The translations under genes were made by a program, and so were the position numbers. From Burkholderiales bacterium (GTDB taxonomy: Bacteria; Pseudomonadota; Gammaproteobacteria; Burkholderiales; SG8-39): a DNA stretch of 5,581 bases. The stretch covers positions 1-5,581 of the forward strand of contig JAQSVY010000114.1 of the NCBI GenBank assembly GCA_029266935.1, written 5' to 3'. Of this stretch, positions 1 to 5,544 are shown one piece after another (positions within the stretch are counted from its first letter, which is position 1; the number at the start of each line of letters is the position of its first letter). The notes under the pieces were generated by a model. The model did not search any database and had not been told where the DNA came from. It saw only the letters and a program-made list of their open reading frames with translations.

Positions 1-1063
1 CGAGGCCGTAGCGGTCGGCGAGGAAGCCCATGATGAGCGGGGTAGTGAAATGCGAGACGCTCCAGCCCAGGCCGCCGAGCGCGAGCGCCGAGCCGCGCTG
101 TTCGACCCGGCTCGCCTCCGAGATGGTGATCTGGAAGTAAAGGGTCATCGCGGCAGACCCGGCCCCCACGACCAGCATCCACAAGGCGATCGGCACGGCA
201 TGGTTGACGGTGGGGACCAGCGCGACGGCAATGGCGACGGCAATGCCGCAGTAGACCGGCCACAGCGTCTGCGGGCCGCTGCGCACGAAGCGGGAAGCGA
301 CCAGGCTGGCAGCAATGGAGCCCACCGCCCGCAGCGCCACCAGGACTCCCGAGCTTTCCTCGCCGTAGCCTTGCTGGGCGAGCAACAGTGGGTAGAACGA
401 GATCGAGAGGGAGAAGGGGAGCGCCGAGAGGTAAGCGCACATGATCGCGTAGCCAATGATGCGTTCCTTGAGAAGAGGCAGGTAGGCGCCGAGGAGCTTA
501 GCCCGCGTCGGGCCGCCCCGGGCGGCACGGCCTTCGGTAGCCAGCCCGGCGGCGAAGGCGACCAGGCCGGCGGCGGAAAGCACCGCGAAAGTCGCTTGGT
601 AGCCGGCGGCGGCGAGCAGGAAGCCGCAGAAGCCGGTGCCTGCGATCTGGCCAAGGTTCGTGACGGCATTCAGCTTGCCGAGCTGGACCCCGCGCGTCCC
701 GGGCAGCTCGGTAGCCATCGCCCAGGTCGCGGGCCAGAATGCAGCCCGCGAGACGACGAGCGCCACCTGGCCGAGCATCAGCATCCAGAATCCCTCTGCA
801 ACCATGAAGCACCCGCCGGCGGCGACAGTCGCCCAGCACGAGCCGAGCATGATGCGCCGCCCGCCGATGCGGTCCGTGTACGCGCCGCCGGCCAGGTTGA
901 GCGGTACCTGGGCAAACACCGGCGCTGCGAACAGCGCCCCGATCTCGGCGTTCGACAGGCCCTGGGAATAGGCGTACAGGGGGATGGCCAGCCAGCTCAT
1001 CCCCAGGCCGAAGTTCCACGCGAGCGAGGCGAGGAAGAAGAATAGTTGCCGCACCGGGCGCAT
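1..1063 (-). CDS. MFS transporter, C-terminus cut off by the window edge
   Basis: Translating the minus strand from the ATG at 1063 gives 354 codons with no stop to the window edge. The protein is very hydrophobic and is probably an inner-membrane secondary transporter of the major facilitator superfamily. About eleven membrane segments can be picked out. The first is near residues 7-30, and a polar central loop near 177-200 separates the two six-helix halves. A motif A-like loop follows helix 2 (G60, D64, R65, G67, G68, R69, R70). A related GFLADRYG stretch at 346-353 follows helix 11, so only helix 12 and the tail are missing. Substrate is unknown: MFS families cover drugs, sugars and organic acids and nothing here decides. 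No good Shine-Dalgarno lies just before the ATG; a GGAGG is about 23 nt away. The gene diverges from the DUF1223 gene. The long plus-strand frame over this region is a GC-driven shadow. Confidence 0.9.
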   Translation of the reverse strand, partial: MRPVRQLFFFLASLAWNFGLGMSWLAIPLYAYSQGLSNAEIGALFAAPVFAQVPLNLAGGAYTDRIGGRRIMLGSCWATVAAGGCFMVAEGFWMLMLGQVALVVSRAAFWPATWAMATELPGTRGVQLGKLNAVTNLGQIAGTGFCGFLLAAAGYQATFAVLSAAGLVAFAAGLATEGRAARGGPTRAKLLGAYLPLLKERIIGYAIMCAYLSALPFSLSISFYPLLLAQQGYGEESSGVLVALRAVGSIAASLVASRFVRSGPQTLWPVYCGIAVAIAVALVPTVNHAVPIALWMLVVGAGSAAMTLYFQITISEASRVEQRGSALALGGLGWSVSHFTTPLIMGFLADRYGL

Positions 1064-1110
1064 TATGGTGGTGAGCCGTAAGCCCGCCTCCGCCGTTTCG
1101 ACCAACGACC
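1064..1110. promoter_or_regulatory. short divergent intergenic region
   Basis: These 47 bp separate the divergent start codons of the MFS gene and the DUF1223 gene, so promoters for both genes must lie here or reach into the opposite coding sequence. I see no convincing -35/-10 pair, no inverted repeat and no Shine-Dalgarno close to either ATG. It is listed as a probable regulatory region from geometry alone. Confidence 0.3.
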
Positions 1111-1881
1111 ATGCCGTTCGCGATAGGCGTTTTGCTCCTCGCCGTGGCCTTGCCCGGGGATGCCATGCAGTGCTCGGCGCAGTCCGGCGAGCGCACCGCG
1201 GCCCTCGTGGAGCTCTATACCTCCGAGGGCTGCAGCAGCTGCCCCCCGGCCGATCGCTGGCTCTCCGGCCTCGGCACGCAAGGTGGTGTGCCCGGGCGCA
1301 TCGTGCCGCTGTCATTACACGTGGATTACTGGGACTACATCGGCTGGAAAGACCCCTACGCCAAGCGCGAGTTCTCCCTGCGGCAGCGCAAGTTCACGCA
1401 ACTGCAGCGCCTGGCGCTCGTCTATACGCCCCAGGTGATGCTGCAGGGGCGCGATTTCCGCGGCTGGGGGACGAAGGCCTTCGACGAGGCCGTGGCGAGC
1501 ATCAACGCGCAGCCGGCGAAGGCGCGCATCGAGCTCGCCATCAGTGGCGCGAAATTGGCGGGATTGGAGGTTGAGGCGCAGGCCCGGCTGCTCGACCATG
1601 CGCAGCAGCAGCACGCGGCCCTGTACCTCGCCTCCTATCAGAACCGTCTGGTAAGCGAGGTGGGCGCCGGGGAAAATCGCGGTCGCGTCCTGCCGCACGA
1701 CTATGTCGTCCTGGAGTGGCAGGGCCCTTTCGGCTTCGGCACGGACGGCCGGCTGTCCGTGCGCCGCGAGCTGCCGCTGCTGCCGAAGGCGAGCGCCGGC
1801 GACTCCGGCGTGGTCGCCTTCGTGCAGAACCGGCGCAGCGCTGAGGTCCTGCAAGCCCTGATGCTGCCCGCTTGTCCGTGA
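1111..1881 (+). CDS. DUF1223 thioredoxin-like exported protein
   Basis: This 256-residue protein matches the DUF1223 family, a thioredoxin-like fold of unknown function common in proteobacteria, at its usual length. A hydrophobic N-terminus (about residues 4-15) followed by small residues suggests a signal peptide, cleaved perhaps after A18 or A23, so a periplasmic location is likely. The family hallmark ELYTSEGCSSCPPAD lies at 34-48 and contains a C41-S-S-C44 pair in the redox position. HVDYWDYIGWKD (70-81) and YTP (105-107) follow; the Thr-Pro is consistent with the cis-proline of thioredoxin folds. A disulfide or redox role is inferred. The ATG at 1111 is the first usable start, because the frame closes upstream with a TGA at 1072 and has no earlier start codon. 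It has no visible Shine-Dalgarno, and the n-region lacks the usual Lys or Arg. C21 does not sit in a canonical lipobox. Confidence 0.9.
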   Translation: MPFAIGVLLLAVALPGDAMQCSAQSGERTAALVELYTSEGCSSCPPADRWLSGLGTQGGVPGRIVPLSLHVDYWDYIGWKDPYAKREFSLRQRKFTQLQRLALVYTPQVMLQGRDFRGWGTKAFDEAVASINAQPAKARIELAISGAKLAGLEVEAQARLLDHAQQQHAALYLASYQNRLVSEVGAGENRGRVLPHDYVVLEWQGPFGFGTDGRLSVRRELPLLPKASAGDSGVVAFVQNRRSAEVLQALMLPACP

Positions 1882-1907
1882 ACGGCTTCTGAATCAATCA
1901 TCCCTTT

Positions 1908-1923
1908 CGGGTATATTCGCCCG
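1908..1923 (+). promoter_or_regulatory. possible -10 box flanked by inverted CGGG/CCCG arms
   Basis: TATATT at 1912-1917 matches the sigma-70 -10 consensus at five of six positions and stands out in this GC-rich sequence. It is 45 nt upstream of the DGQHR start codon. No good -35 sits 16-18 bp upstream; the best candidates around 1886-1893 are poor. CGGG (1908-1911) and CCCG (1920-1923) flank the box as short inverted arms, which could be part of an operator or chance. The DUF1223 stop is only 30 bp upstream, so the DGQHR gene may have its own promoter, be read through from DUF1223, or both. Confidence 0.35.
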
Positions 1924-1946
1924 GGACAAACCGCCGGGGGGGCGGG
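1923..1946 (+). promoter_or_regulatory. G-rich leader element: possible G-quadruplex or short hairpin
   Basis: Four GGG tracts can be laid out on the plus strand at 1923-1925, 1936-1938, 1940-1942 and 1944-1946, with loops of 10, 1 and 1 nt; this fits a loose G-quadruplex pattern. The same bases can instead form a hairpin, CCGCC (1931-1935) pairing with GGCGG (1941-1945) around a five-G loop. It ends 5 nt before the Shine-Dalgarno of the DGQHR gene, so a folded RNA could affect ribosome access. It is not an intrinsic terminator for DUF1223, because no T-run follows. Function is inferred; in DNA this GC-rich the pattern may be chance. Confidence 0.35.
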
Positions 1947-1951
1947 TTACT

Positions 1952-1957
1952 GAGGAG
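1952..1957 (+). promoter_or_regulatory. Shine-Dalgarno of the DGQHR gene
   Basis: GAGGAG lies 5 nt upstream of the ATG at 1963 and fixes that start. It is clearly better than the start regions of the MFS, DUF1223, CoA-transferase and NfeD genes, suggesting efficient translation unless the adjacent G-rich element interferes. Confidence 0.75.
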
Positions 1958-1962
1958 CGTCC

Positions 1963-3084
1963 ATGCAAGCGACGCAGATCCGCCAGAAGGACGGCGTCTT
2001 TTACTTCGTCAGCTACCGCGCCAAGGACCTGCTGGCGAAGGTGCGCTTCATCAGCCGCTTCTACGGCGAGGGGGAGGAAATCGCCCCGAGCCGCATCGCC
2101 CACGACGACGACATCGCGCAGTTCATCGCCCGCATCGAGAGGAACGACGAAGCCTTCCAGCGGTCCCTGTCGCGCTCCAAGGTGCGGCAGCTGAAGAACT
2201 TTTACGAGACCGCGGTCTCGCAGCCGCCGATCCCGGGCACGGTCCTGCTCTTCACCTCCGAGCGGCTCAGCTTCCGCTCCGCCGGCGAGGGCGGCATAGG
2301 CAGCGTCAGCGAGCCCTCGTCCAAGTACCTGATTATCGACGGCCAGCACCGCCTGGCGGCGCTGCAGTTCTACCTGCAGGAGCGCCCGGACGACGCCGCC
2401 ACGATCAACGTGCCCTGCATCATCTTCGACGGCCGCAGCGAGGACTTCGCGACAGAGATGTTCGTCATCATTAACTCCACTCCCACGCGCATCAACAAGA
2501 GCCACCTCGTCGACCTGTACGACCGGGTCTCGTTCGCCGCGCCCGACCGCAAGTTCGCCGCGCGCCTGGTGGAGAAGCTCTACAGCGAGGGCGACAGCCC
2601 GCTGCGTTACCGTATCAACCGGCTGGGCGGGCGCAGCCAGCGCGACAAGTGGGTGCTGCAGGCGGAGCTGTTCAACGAGCTGCACCGTTGGGTGCGCGGC
2701 CGCTGGCGCTCGATCCAGCTCGCCGGCGGCAGCTCCAGGGAGGTGCCGCGCTATTACGCCGTAATCCGCGATTTCTTCAAGGCGGCGCGCTCGGTGTTCG
2801 GCGATGGGGTCTGGGGCAAGGACAACTACATGGTCACCAAGCCGGTGACCATCAAGGCGATGGTGCGCGTGTGCGCCGACCTCGCGCGCGAGGACGCCGA
2901 GCCCGAGGCGGGGCGGGTCGCGCGCTGGGAGAGCCGCCTCGCCCCGTGGGGGGAGATGGCCAAGCAATTCCGCGACGAAGGCTTCTACGAGCGCTTTCCC
3001 GCCAAGGGCGAGGTCGAGCGAGTGGCGCGGGTGCATCGCGACCTGGCGCACGCGGCAGGCATCGAAGTCTCAAAGAAGGCCTAG
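1963..3084 (+). CDS. orphan DGQHR-domain protein (DndB/DpdB-like)
   Basis: This 373-residue soluble protein has the signature of the DGQHR family. Residues 123-133 read YLIIDGQHRLA, with DGQHR at 126-130. Upstream, FQR (65-67) followed by an S-R-x-K-V-x-x-L-K segment matches the usual region preceding the core. Downstream, FVIINSTPTRINKSHLVDLY (167-186) matches the conserved 'IN ... N+S ... DL' block. The charged C-terminal half (about 190-373) is not recognised. The family includes DndB, regulator of DNA phosphorothioation genes, and DpdB of the 7-deazaguanine DNA modification cluster, and is ParB-like in fold; many members are solitary and uncharacterised. No dndA/C/D/E, dpd, helicase or nuclease gene lies beside it here. 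Flanking genes are metabolic, and base composition resembles the neighbours, so there is no clear sign of recent transfer. DNA binding, regulation or defence are possible roles but unproven. Its TAG stop overlaps the stop of the convergent CoA-transferase gene. Confidence 0.88.
   Translation: MQATQIRQKDGVFYFVSYRAKDLLAKVRFISRFYGEGEEIAPSRIAHDDDIAQFIARIERNDEAFQRSLSRSKVRQLKNFYETAVSQPPIPGTVLLFTSERLSFRSAGEGGIGSVSEPSSKYLIIDGQHRLAALQFYLQERPDDAATINVPCIIFDGRSEDFATEMFVIINSTPTRINKSHLVDLYDRVSFAAPDRKFAARLVEKLYSEGDSPLRYRINRLGGRSQRDKWVLQAELFNELHRWVRGRWRSIQLAGGSSREVPRYYAVIRDFFKAARSVFGDGVWGKDNYMVTKPVTIKAMVRVCADLAREDAEPEAGRVARWESRLAPWGEMAKQFRDEGFYERFPAKGEVERVARVHRDLAHAAGIEVSKKA
3081..3084. other. CTAG tetranucleotide carrying both convergent stop codons
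   Basis: The palindrome CTAG supplies TAG to the DGQHR gene on the plus strand (3082-3084) and TAG to the CoA-transferase gene on the minus strand (3083-3081). The coding regions therefore overlap tail to tail by 4 bp, leaving no spacer and no room for a conventional terminator between them. Confidence 0.95.
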
Positions 3085-4259
3085 AGCATTTTTTCGGTCG
3101 CCAGGCGATCGATCTCGGTCGCGCTGTAGCCAAGCTCCGCGAGGATCGCCCGGCCGTGCTCACCGAGCGCGGGTACGGCGTCCATGCGGGGCGCGAACTC
3201 CGAGAGGTTGAACGGCGGACGGAGGGCGTCGATCTCCCCCGCCGGCGAGCCAACCTTCGCCCAGCGAGCGCGCGCCTTGAGCTGCGGATGGCGCCAGAAC
3301 CCGCCCATGTCGTTCAGCCGCGCGTTGGCAATCCCCGCCGCCTCGAGCCGCTGGATGATTTCACCTGCGTTCCACTGTGAAAAAACAAGGTCGATCTCCG
3401 CGTGCATCGCCTCCCGGTTGCGATCCCGCGCCGGGGCCGAGGAAAAGCGCTCATCGGCTCGCAAGGATGGTTTCTTGAGTACCTGATCGCAGAACGCGGC
3501 GAATTCGCGCTCGTTCTGCACGCTCAGGAACACCGCCTGGCCGTCCCCGGCCTGGAACGGCCCATAGGGCACGATGGTGGCGTGGTACGCGCCCGAGCGT
3601 GGCGGAGCGGTCCCGCCGTAGGCCGTGAAGTATGCAGGAAAGCCCATCCATTCGCCGAGCGCCTCGAGCATGGTCACGTCTATGGTCGCGCCGTCGCCGC
3701 TGCGCGCGCGGCGCACCAGGGCCGCAAGGATGGAGGACAGGGCGTACATGCCTGCGGCGATGTCGGCGGCTGGGATGCCGGCCTTCGCCGGCGACTCGGG
3801 CGTGCCAGTCACCGAGAGCAGCCCGGCTTCGCATTGCACGAGCAGGTCATAGGCCTTCTTTTGGGCGTAGGGGCCGTCCGGGCCGTAACCCGAGATGCCG
3901 CACCAGATGAGGCGAGGGTGCTTCTTTCTCAAGTCCTGAGCACCGAGGCCCAGGCGCTCCACCGCGCCCGGCGCCAAGTTCTGGAGGAATACGTCCGCCT
4001 TTTCCATCAGGCGCGCCAGGATCTCCTTCGCTTCGGGACGCTTCAGGTCGAGCGCCAGGCTCTCCTTGGAGCGGTTCACCCAGACGAAATGCGAGGAGAG
4101 CCCCTTGACGGTGCGATCGTAGGCCCGCGCCGGATCGCCGCCGTCGGGGCGCTCGATCTTAATCACGCGCGCGCCGAGCTCGGCGAGCTGGCGGGTGGCG
4201 AACGGCCCGGCGATGACCTGCTCCAGCGCCACCACCGTGATCCCGTCGAGCGGCCTCAT
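3081..4259 (-). CDS. CaiB/BaiF family III CoA-transferase
   Basis: This 392-residue cytoplasmic enzyme has the usual family III length and layout; such enzymes move CoA between carboxylic acids through an aspartyl-CoA anhydride. The N-terminus MRPLDGITVVALEQ and the LAELGARVIKIERPDGGDPAR block (25-45) are typical. NRSKESLALDLK (62-73), the LAPGAVERLGLG stretch (95-106) and GISGYGPDGPYA (121-132) follow. AYDLLVQCEAGLLSVTG (136-152) puts D138 at the predicted catalytic aspartate. The substrate pair cannot be assigned; citramalate/mesaconate-, formyl- and carnitine-type transferases share these motifs. I chose the ATG at 4259 because the family's N-terminus begins there; the frame stays open 71 codons further upstream, but that stretch is a shadow of the hydratase gene. 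No Shine-Dalgarno precedes the ATG, and the start overlaps the hydratase stop, so translation is probably coupled to that gene. Confidence 0.93.
   Translation of the reverse strand: MRPLDGITVVALEQVIAGPFATRQLAELGARVIKIERPDGGDPARAYDRTVKGLSSHFVWVNRSKESLALDLKRPEAKEILARLMEKADVFLQNLAPGAVERLGLGAQDLRKKHPRLIWCGISGYGPDGPYAQKKAYDLLVQCEAGLLSVTGTPESPAKAGIPAADIAAGMYALSSILAALVRRARSGDGATIDVTMLEALGEWMGFPAYFTAYGGTAPPRSGAYHATIVPYGPFQAGDGQAVFLSVQNEREFAAFCDQVLKKPSLRADERFSSAPARDRNREAMHAEIDLVFSQWNAGEIIQRLEAAGIANARLNDMGGFWRHPQLKARARWAKVGSPAGEIDALRPPFNLSEFAPRMDAVPALGEHGRAILAELGYSATEIDRLATEKML
4256..4259 (-). other. ATGA stop/start overlap between hydratase and CoA-transferase
   Basis: On the minus strand ATGA carries the CoA-transferase start ATG (4259-4257) and the hydratase stop TGA (4258-4256). 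With no ribosome-binding site visible in the 20 nt upstream, termination-reinitiation is the likely way the second gene is translated. Confidence 0.85.
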
Positions 4260-5023
4260 GTGAACGTGATGCGCAAGCCGGGCAGCGGCAGGCCGGCGAT
4301 CTCCGTGCTCCAGGTTTCGCCGGGAGAAACCGAGTGGGCGTCGGTCAGCACGCCGGTCGTGACGATCTCGCCCGCCGCGAGCGGCATTGCCCCCGGCTGG
4401 CGGGCAAGGAGCTCCACCAGGTGCCCGAGCGAGAGCAGCGGACTGCCGAGAACGTTGGCGCCGGTGCCGCAATCGACCAGCTTGCCTTCATGGAAAAGCC
4501 TCGCTTCCACCTGTGGAAGCTTGCCCGGATCGGTGAACGGCACCGGCGAGCCGACCACGAGCCGGCCATGCAGCCCGTTATCGGCCGTGCAGTCGGAGAT
4601 GGTGACCTTCCAGGCGGGGTGATGGCATCGCACGATCTCGATCGAGTGCGCCATCCATTCGATCGATTCCAGCAGCCGACCGGGGCGAGGTGCGGACTTC
4701 AGCTTGAAGCAGATCTCGGGCTCGATGCGCGGCTGCACCAGCCCCGCCAGCGAAACCGTGCAGCGCTCGCCCTGGGCCATCAGCAAGGTACGGTCGTACA
4801 CCGTGCCCCACATGGGCTCGTGCACGCCATAGCGCGCCCAGAGCGTCCGGTTGGTGAAGCCGATCTTGCGTCCCGCCGGCTTCCATCCCTGCGCCAGCCG
4901 GTGCTCGTGCAGCGCGCGGGCTGCCTCGTAGCCCGCGGCGGCGGTCAGGCCGGTATAGCGCGCGCTGAAAGGCGCGACCTCGCGCGGCGAGCGGTGCAGC
5001 TCGATCAGCTCCTCGGCAAGCAT
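4256..5023 (-). CDS. 2-keto-4-pentenoate hydratase-like protein (MhpD/FAH superfamily)
   Basis: This 255-residue protein has the length and layout of hydratases that add water to 2-hydroxypenta-2,4-dienoate or 2-oxohept-4-ene-1,7-dioate in aromatic meta-cleavage pathways; the related 4-oxalocrotonate decarboxylases look similar. An N-terminal helical part contains GRKIGFTN (51-58). E101-x-E103 in the RIEPEICFKL segment and E129 in SIEIV are the predicted divalent-metal ligands. WK (138-139) and DCTADN (144-149) follow, as in MhpD. The C-terminal GSPLLSLGHLVELLA and AGEIVTTGVLT blocks complete the domain. The predicted metal ligands are present, so it should be active. It is the first gene of a minus-strand pair with the CoA-transferase. 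No aldolase, dehydrogenase or ring-cleavage dioxygenase lies in the window, so the physiological substrate is open. The Shine-Dalgarno before 5023 is weak (GAG only). Confidence 0.88.
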   Translation of the reverse strand: MLAEELIELHRSPREVAPFSARYTGLTAAAGYEAARALHEHRLAQGWKPAGRKIGFTNRTLWARYGVHEPMWGTVYDRTLLMAQGERCTVSLAGLVQPRIEPEICFKLKSAPRPGRLLESIEWMAHSIEIVRCHHPAWKVTISDCTADNGLHGRLVVGSPVPFTDPGKLPQVEARLFHEGKLVDCGTGANVLGSPLLSLGHLVELLARQPGAMPLAAGEIVTTGVLTDAHSVSPGETWSTEIAGLPLPGLRITFT

Positions 5024-5030
5024 CGGCTCG

Positions 5031-5036
5031 ATTCTA
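5031..5036 (-). promoter_or_regulatory. weak candidate -10 box for the hydratase operon
   Basis: TAGAAT on the minus strand differs from TATAAT at one position, but it lies only 7 nt before the ATG at 5023, so a transcript from it would be essentially leaderless. No convincing -35 is found 16-18 bp upstream. The weak Shine-Dalgarno of the hydratase would fit a leaderless message, but this is speculative. Confidence 0.2.
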
Positions 5037-5072
5037 TTACCCCGCCTCTGTTACCCGACTCCGGGCACCCGG
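5037..5072. promoter_or_regulatory. divergent intergenic repeats: 14-bp-spaced ACCC units and a CCGGG palindrome
   Basis: Between the divergent hydratase and NfeD starts, ACCC recurs at 5039, 5053 and 5067, exactly 14 bp apart; the first two are within the longer copies TTACCCCG (5037-5044) and TTACCCG (5051-5057). The third overlaps a perfect inverted repeat, CCGGG (5061-5065), CA, CCCGG (5068-5072). This is the position expected for an operator controlling either flank, but units this short may arise by chance in GC-rich DNA and no regulator gene is visible. Confidence 0.3.
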
Positions 5073-5109
5073 TTGCACGTCAAGCGCGCGCATGCCACAT
5101 TAGCCGACC

Positions 5110-5535
5110 ATGGACCCTGCGCTCGCCTGGGCGATTCTCGGCCTGGTGCTTGTGATCGCCGAGCTTCTCAGCGGCACGTTTTACCTGTTGATGTTCGGCG
5201 CGGCCGCCTTCGGGGCGGCCGCCGCCGCCTACCTCGGCCAGTCTTTCGCGGTGCAGGCCATCGTCGCCTGCGTGGTCGCCGGGCTCGGCACCTACGGCGT
5301 GCACGTCTACCGGGCGAAGAACCGCGCCGGGCAGATGCCGCCAATCGACGCCGGCATGCCGGCAAGCTTCGAAAGCTGGATCGATGCCGCGGCGAGGCTC
5401 GCGCGGGTGCGCTATCGCGGGGCGAGCTGGGAGGCGCGCGTCGAGGGTGCCGAGGCGCTGGAGCCGGGCACCACCGTGTACGTGCTCGCCGCCGATGGCA
5501 ACACGCTCAAAGTCGCGAAGAACCGTTCCGCATAA
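5110..5535 (+). CDS. short NfeD-like membrane protein
   Basis: This 141-residue protein fits the short class of the NfeD family. Its N-terminal hydrophobic region (about residues 5-67) can form two or three membrane segments, including the GTFYLLMFGAAAFGAAAAA stretch (22-40). A short linker (68-87) leads to a C-terminal soluble part (about 90-138) with RVRYRGASWEAR and GTTVYVLAADGNTLKVA segments, as in the OB-fold domain of the family. NfeD proteins usually sit beside SPFH/stomatin-type genes and are thought to support membrane microdomain organisation or quality control. A second gene starts 10 nt after this stop, consistent with such an operon. The ATG at 5110 has no clear Shine-Dalgarno, but the next downstream Met (residue 28) would remove the first membrane segment, so I keep this start. 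The gene diverges from the hydratase across 86 bp. Confidence 0.87.
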   Translation: MDPALAWAILGLVLVIAELLSGTFYLLMFGAAAFGAAAAAYLGQSFAVQAIVACVVAGLGTYGVHVYRAKNRAGQMPPIDAGMPASFESWIDAAARLARVRYRGASWEARVEGAEALEPGTTVYVLAADGNTLKVAKNRSA

Positions 5536-5540
5536 GGGGG
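5534..5540 (+). promoter_or_regulatory. Shine-Dalgarno of the gene starting at 5545
   Basis: AAGGGGG overlaps the end of the NfeD stop codon and lies 4 nt before the ATG at 5545. It is purine-rich and closely spaced, supporting the ATG as a genuine start and co-transcription with NfeD. Confidence 0.55.
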
Positions 5541-5544
5541 AAAG

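Noticed and set aside
50..1045. 331-codon open frame on the plus strand
   Set aside because: It is antisense to the MFS gene, lacks domain-like composition and is rich in Arg, Gly, Ala and Pro as expected from GC-rich shadow frames; the minus-strand frame gives a clear transporter.
1165..1173. Lipoprotein lipobox around C21 of the DUF1223 protein
   Set aside because: The residues before the cysteine are A-M-Q, which do not fit the L-[AS]-[GA]-C consensus.
1894..3051. 385-codon open frame antisense to the DGQHR gene
   Set aside because: The plus-strand frame has family motifs and a strong Shine-Dalgarno; the antisense product shows no recognisable motif and its openness follows from codon bias.
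3077..3094. Intrinsic terminator after the DGQHR gene (AGGCCT followed by a T6 run)
   Set aside because: AGGCCT has no loop and no stable stem abuts the T-run; the T6 is simply the complement of Glu-Lys-Met codons at the end of the CoA-transferase.
4260..4472. 71-codon N-terminal extension of the CoA-transferase
   Set aside because: It lies inside the hydratase coding region, is Arg/Ala-rich and unlike any family III N-terminus; the family start motif begins at the ATG at 4259.
3402..4622. 406-codon plus-strand open frame
   Set aside because: It spans the CoA-transferase and hydratase genes in antisense, both of which have intact family motifs; no domain is visible in the antisense product.
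5073..5101. Sigma-70 promoter for NfeD (TTGCAC and CACATT, 17-bp spacing)
   Set aside because: Each box matches consensus at only three of six positions, which is no better than background.
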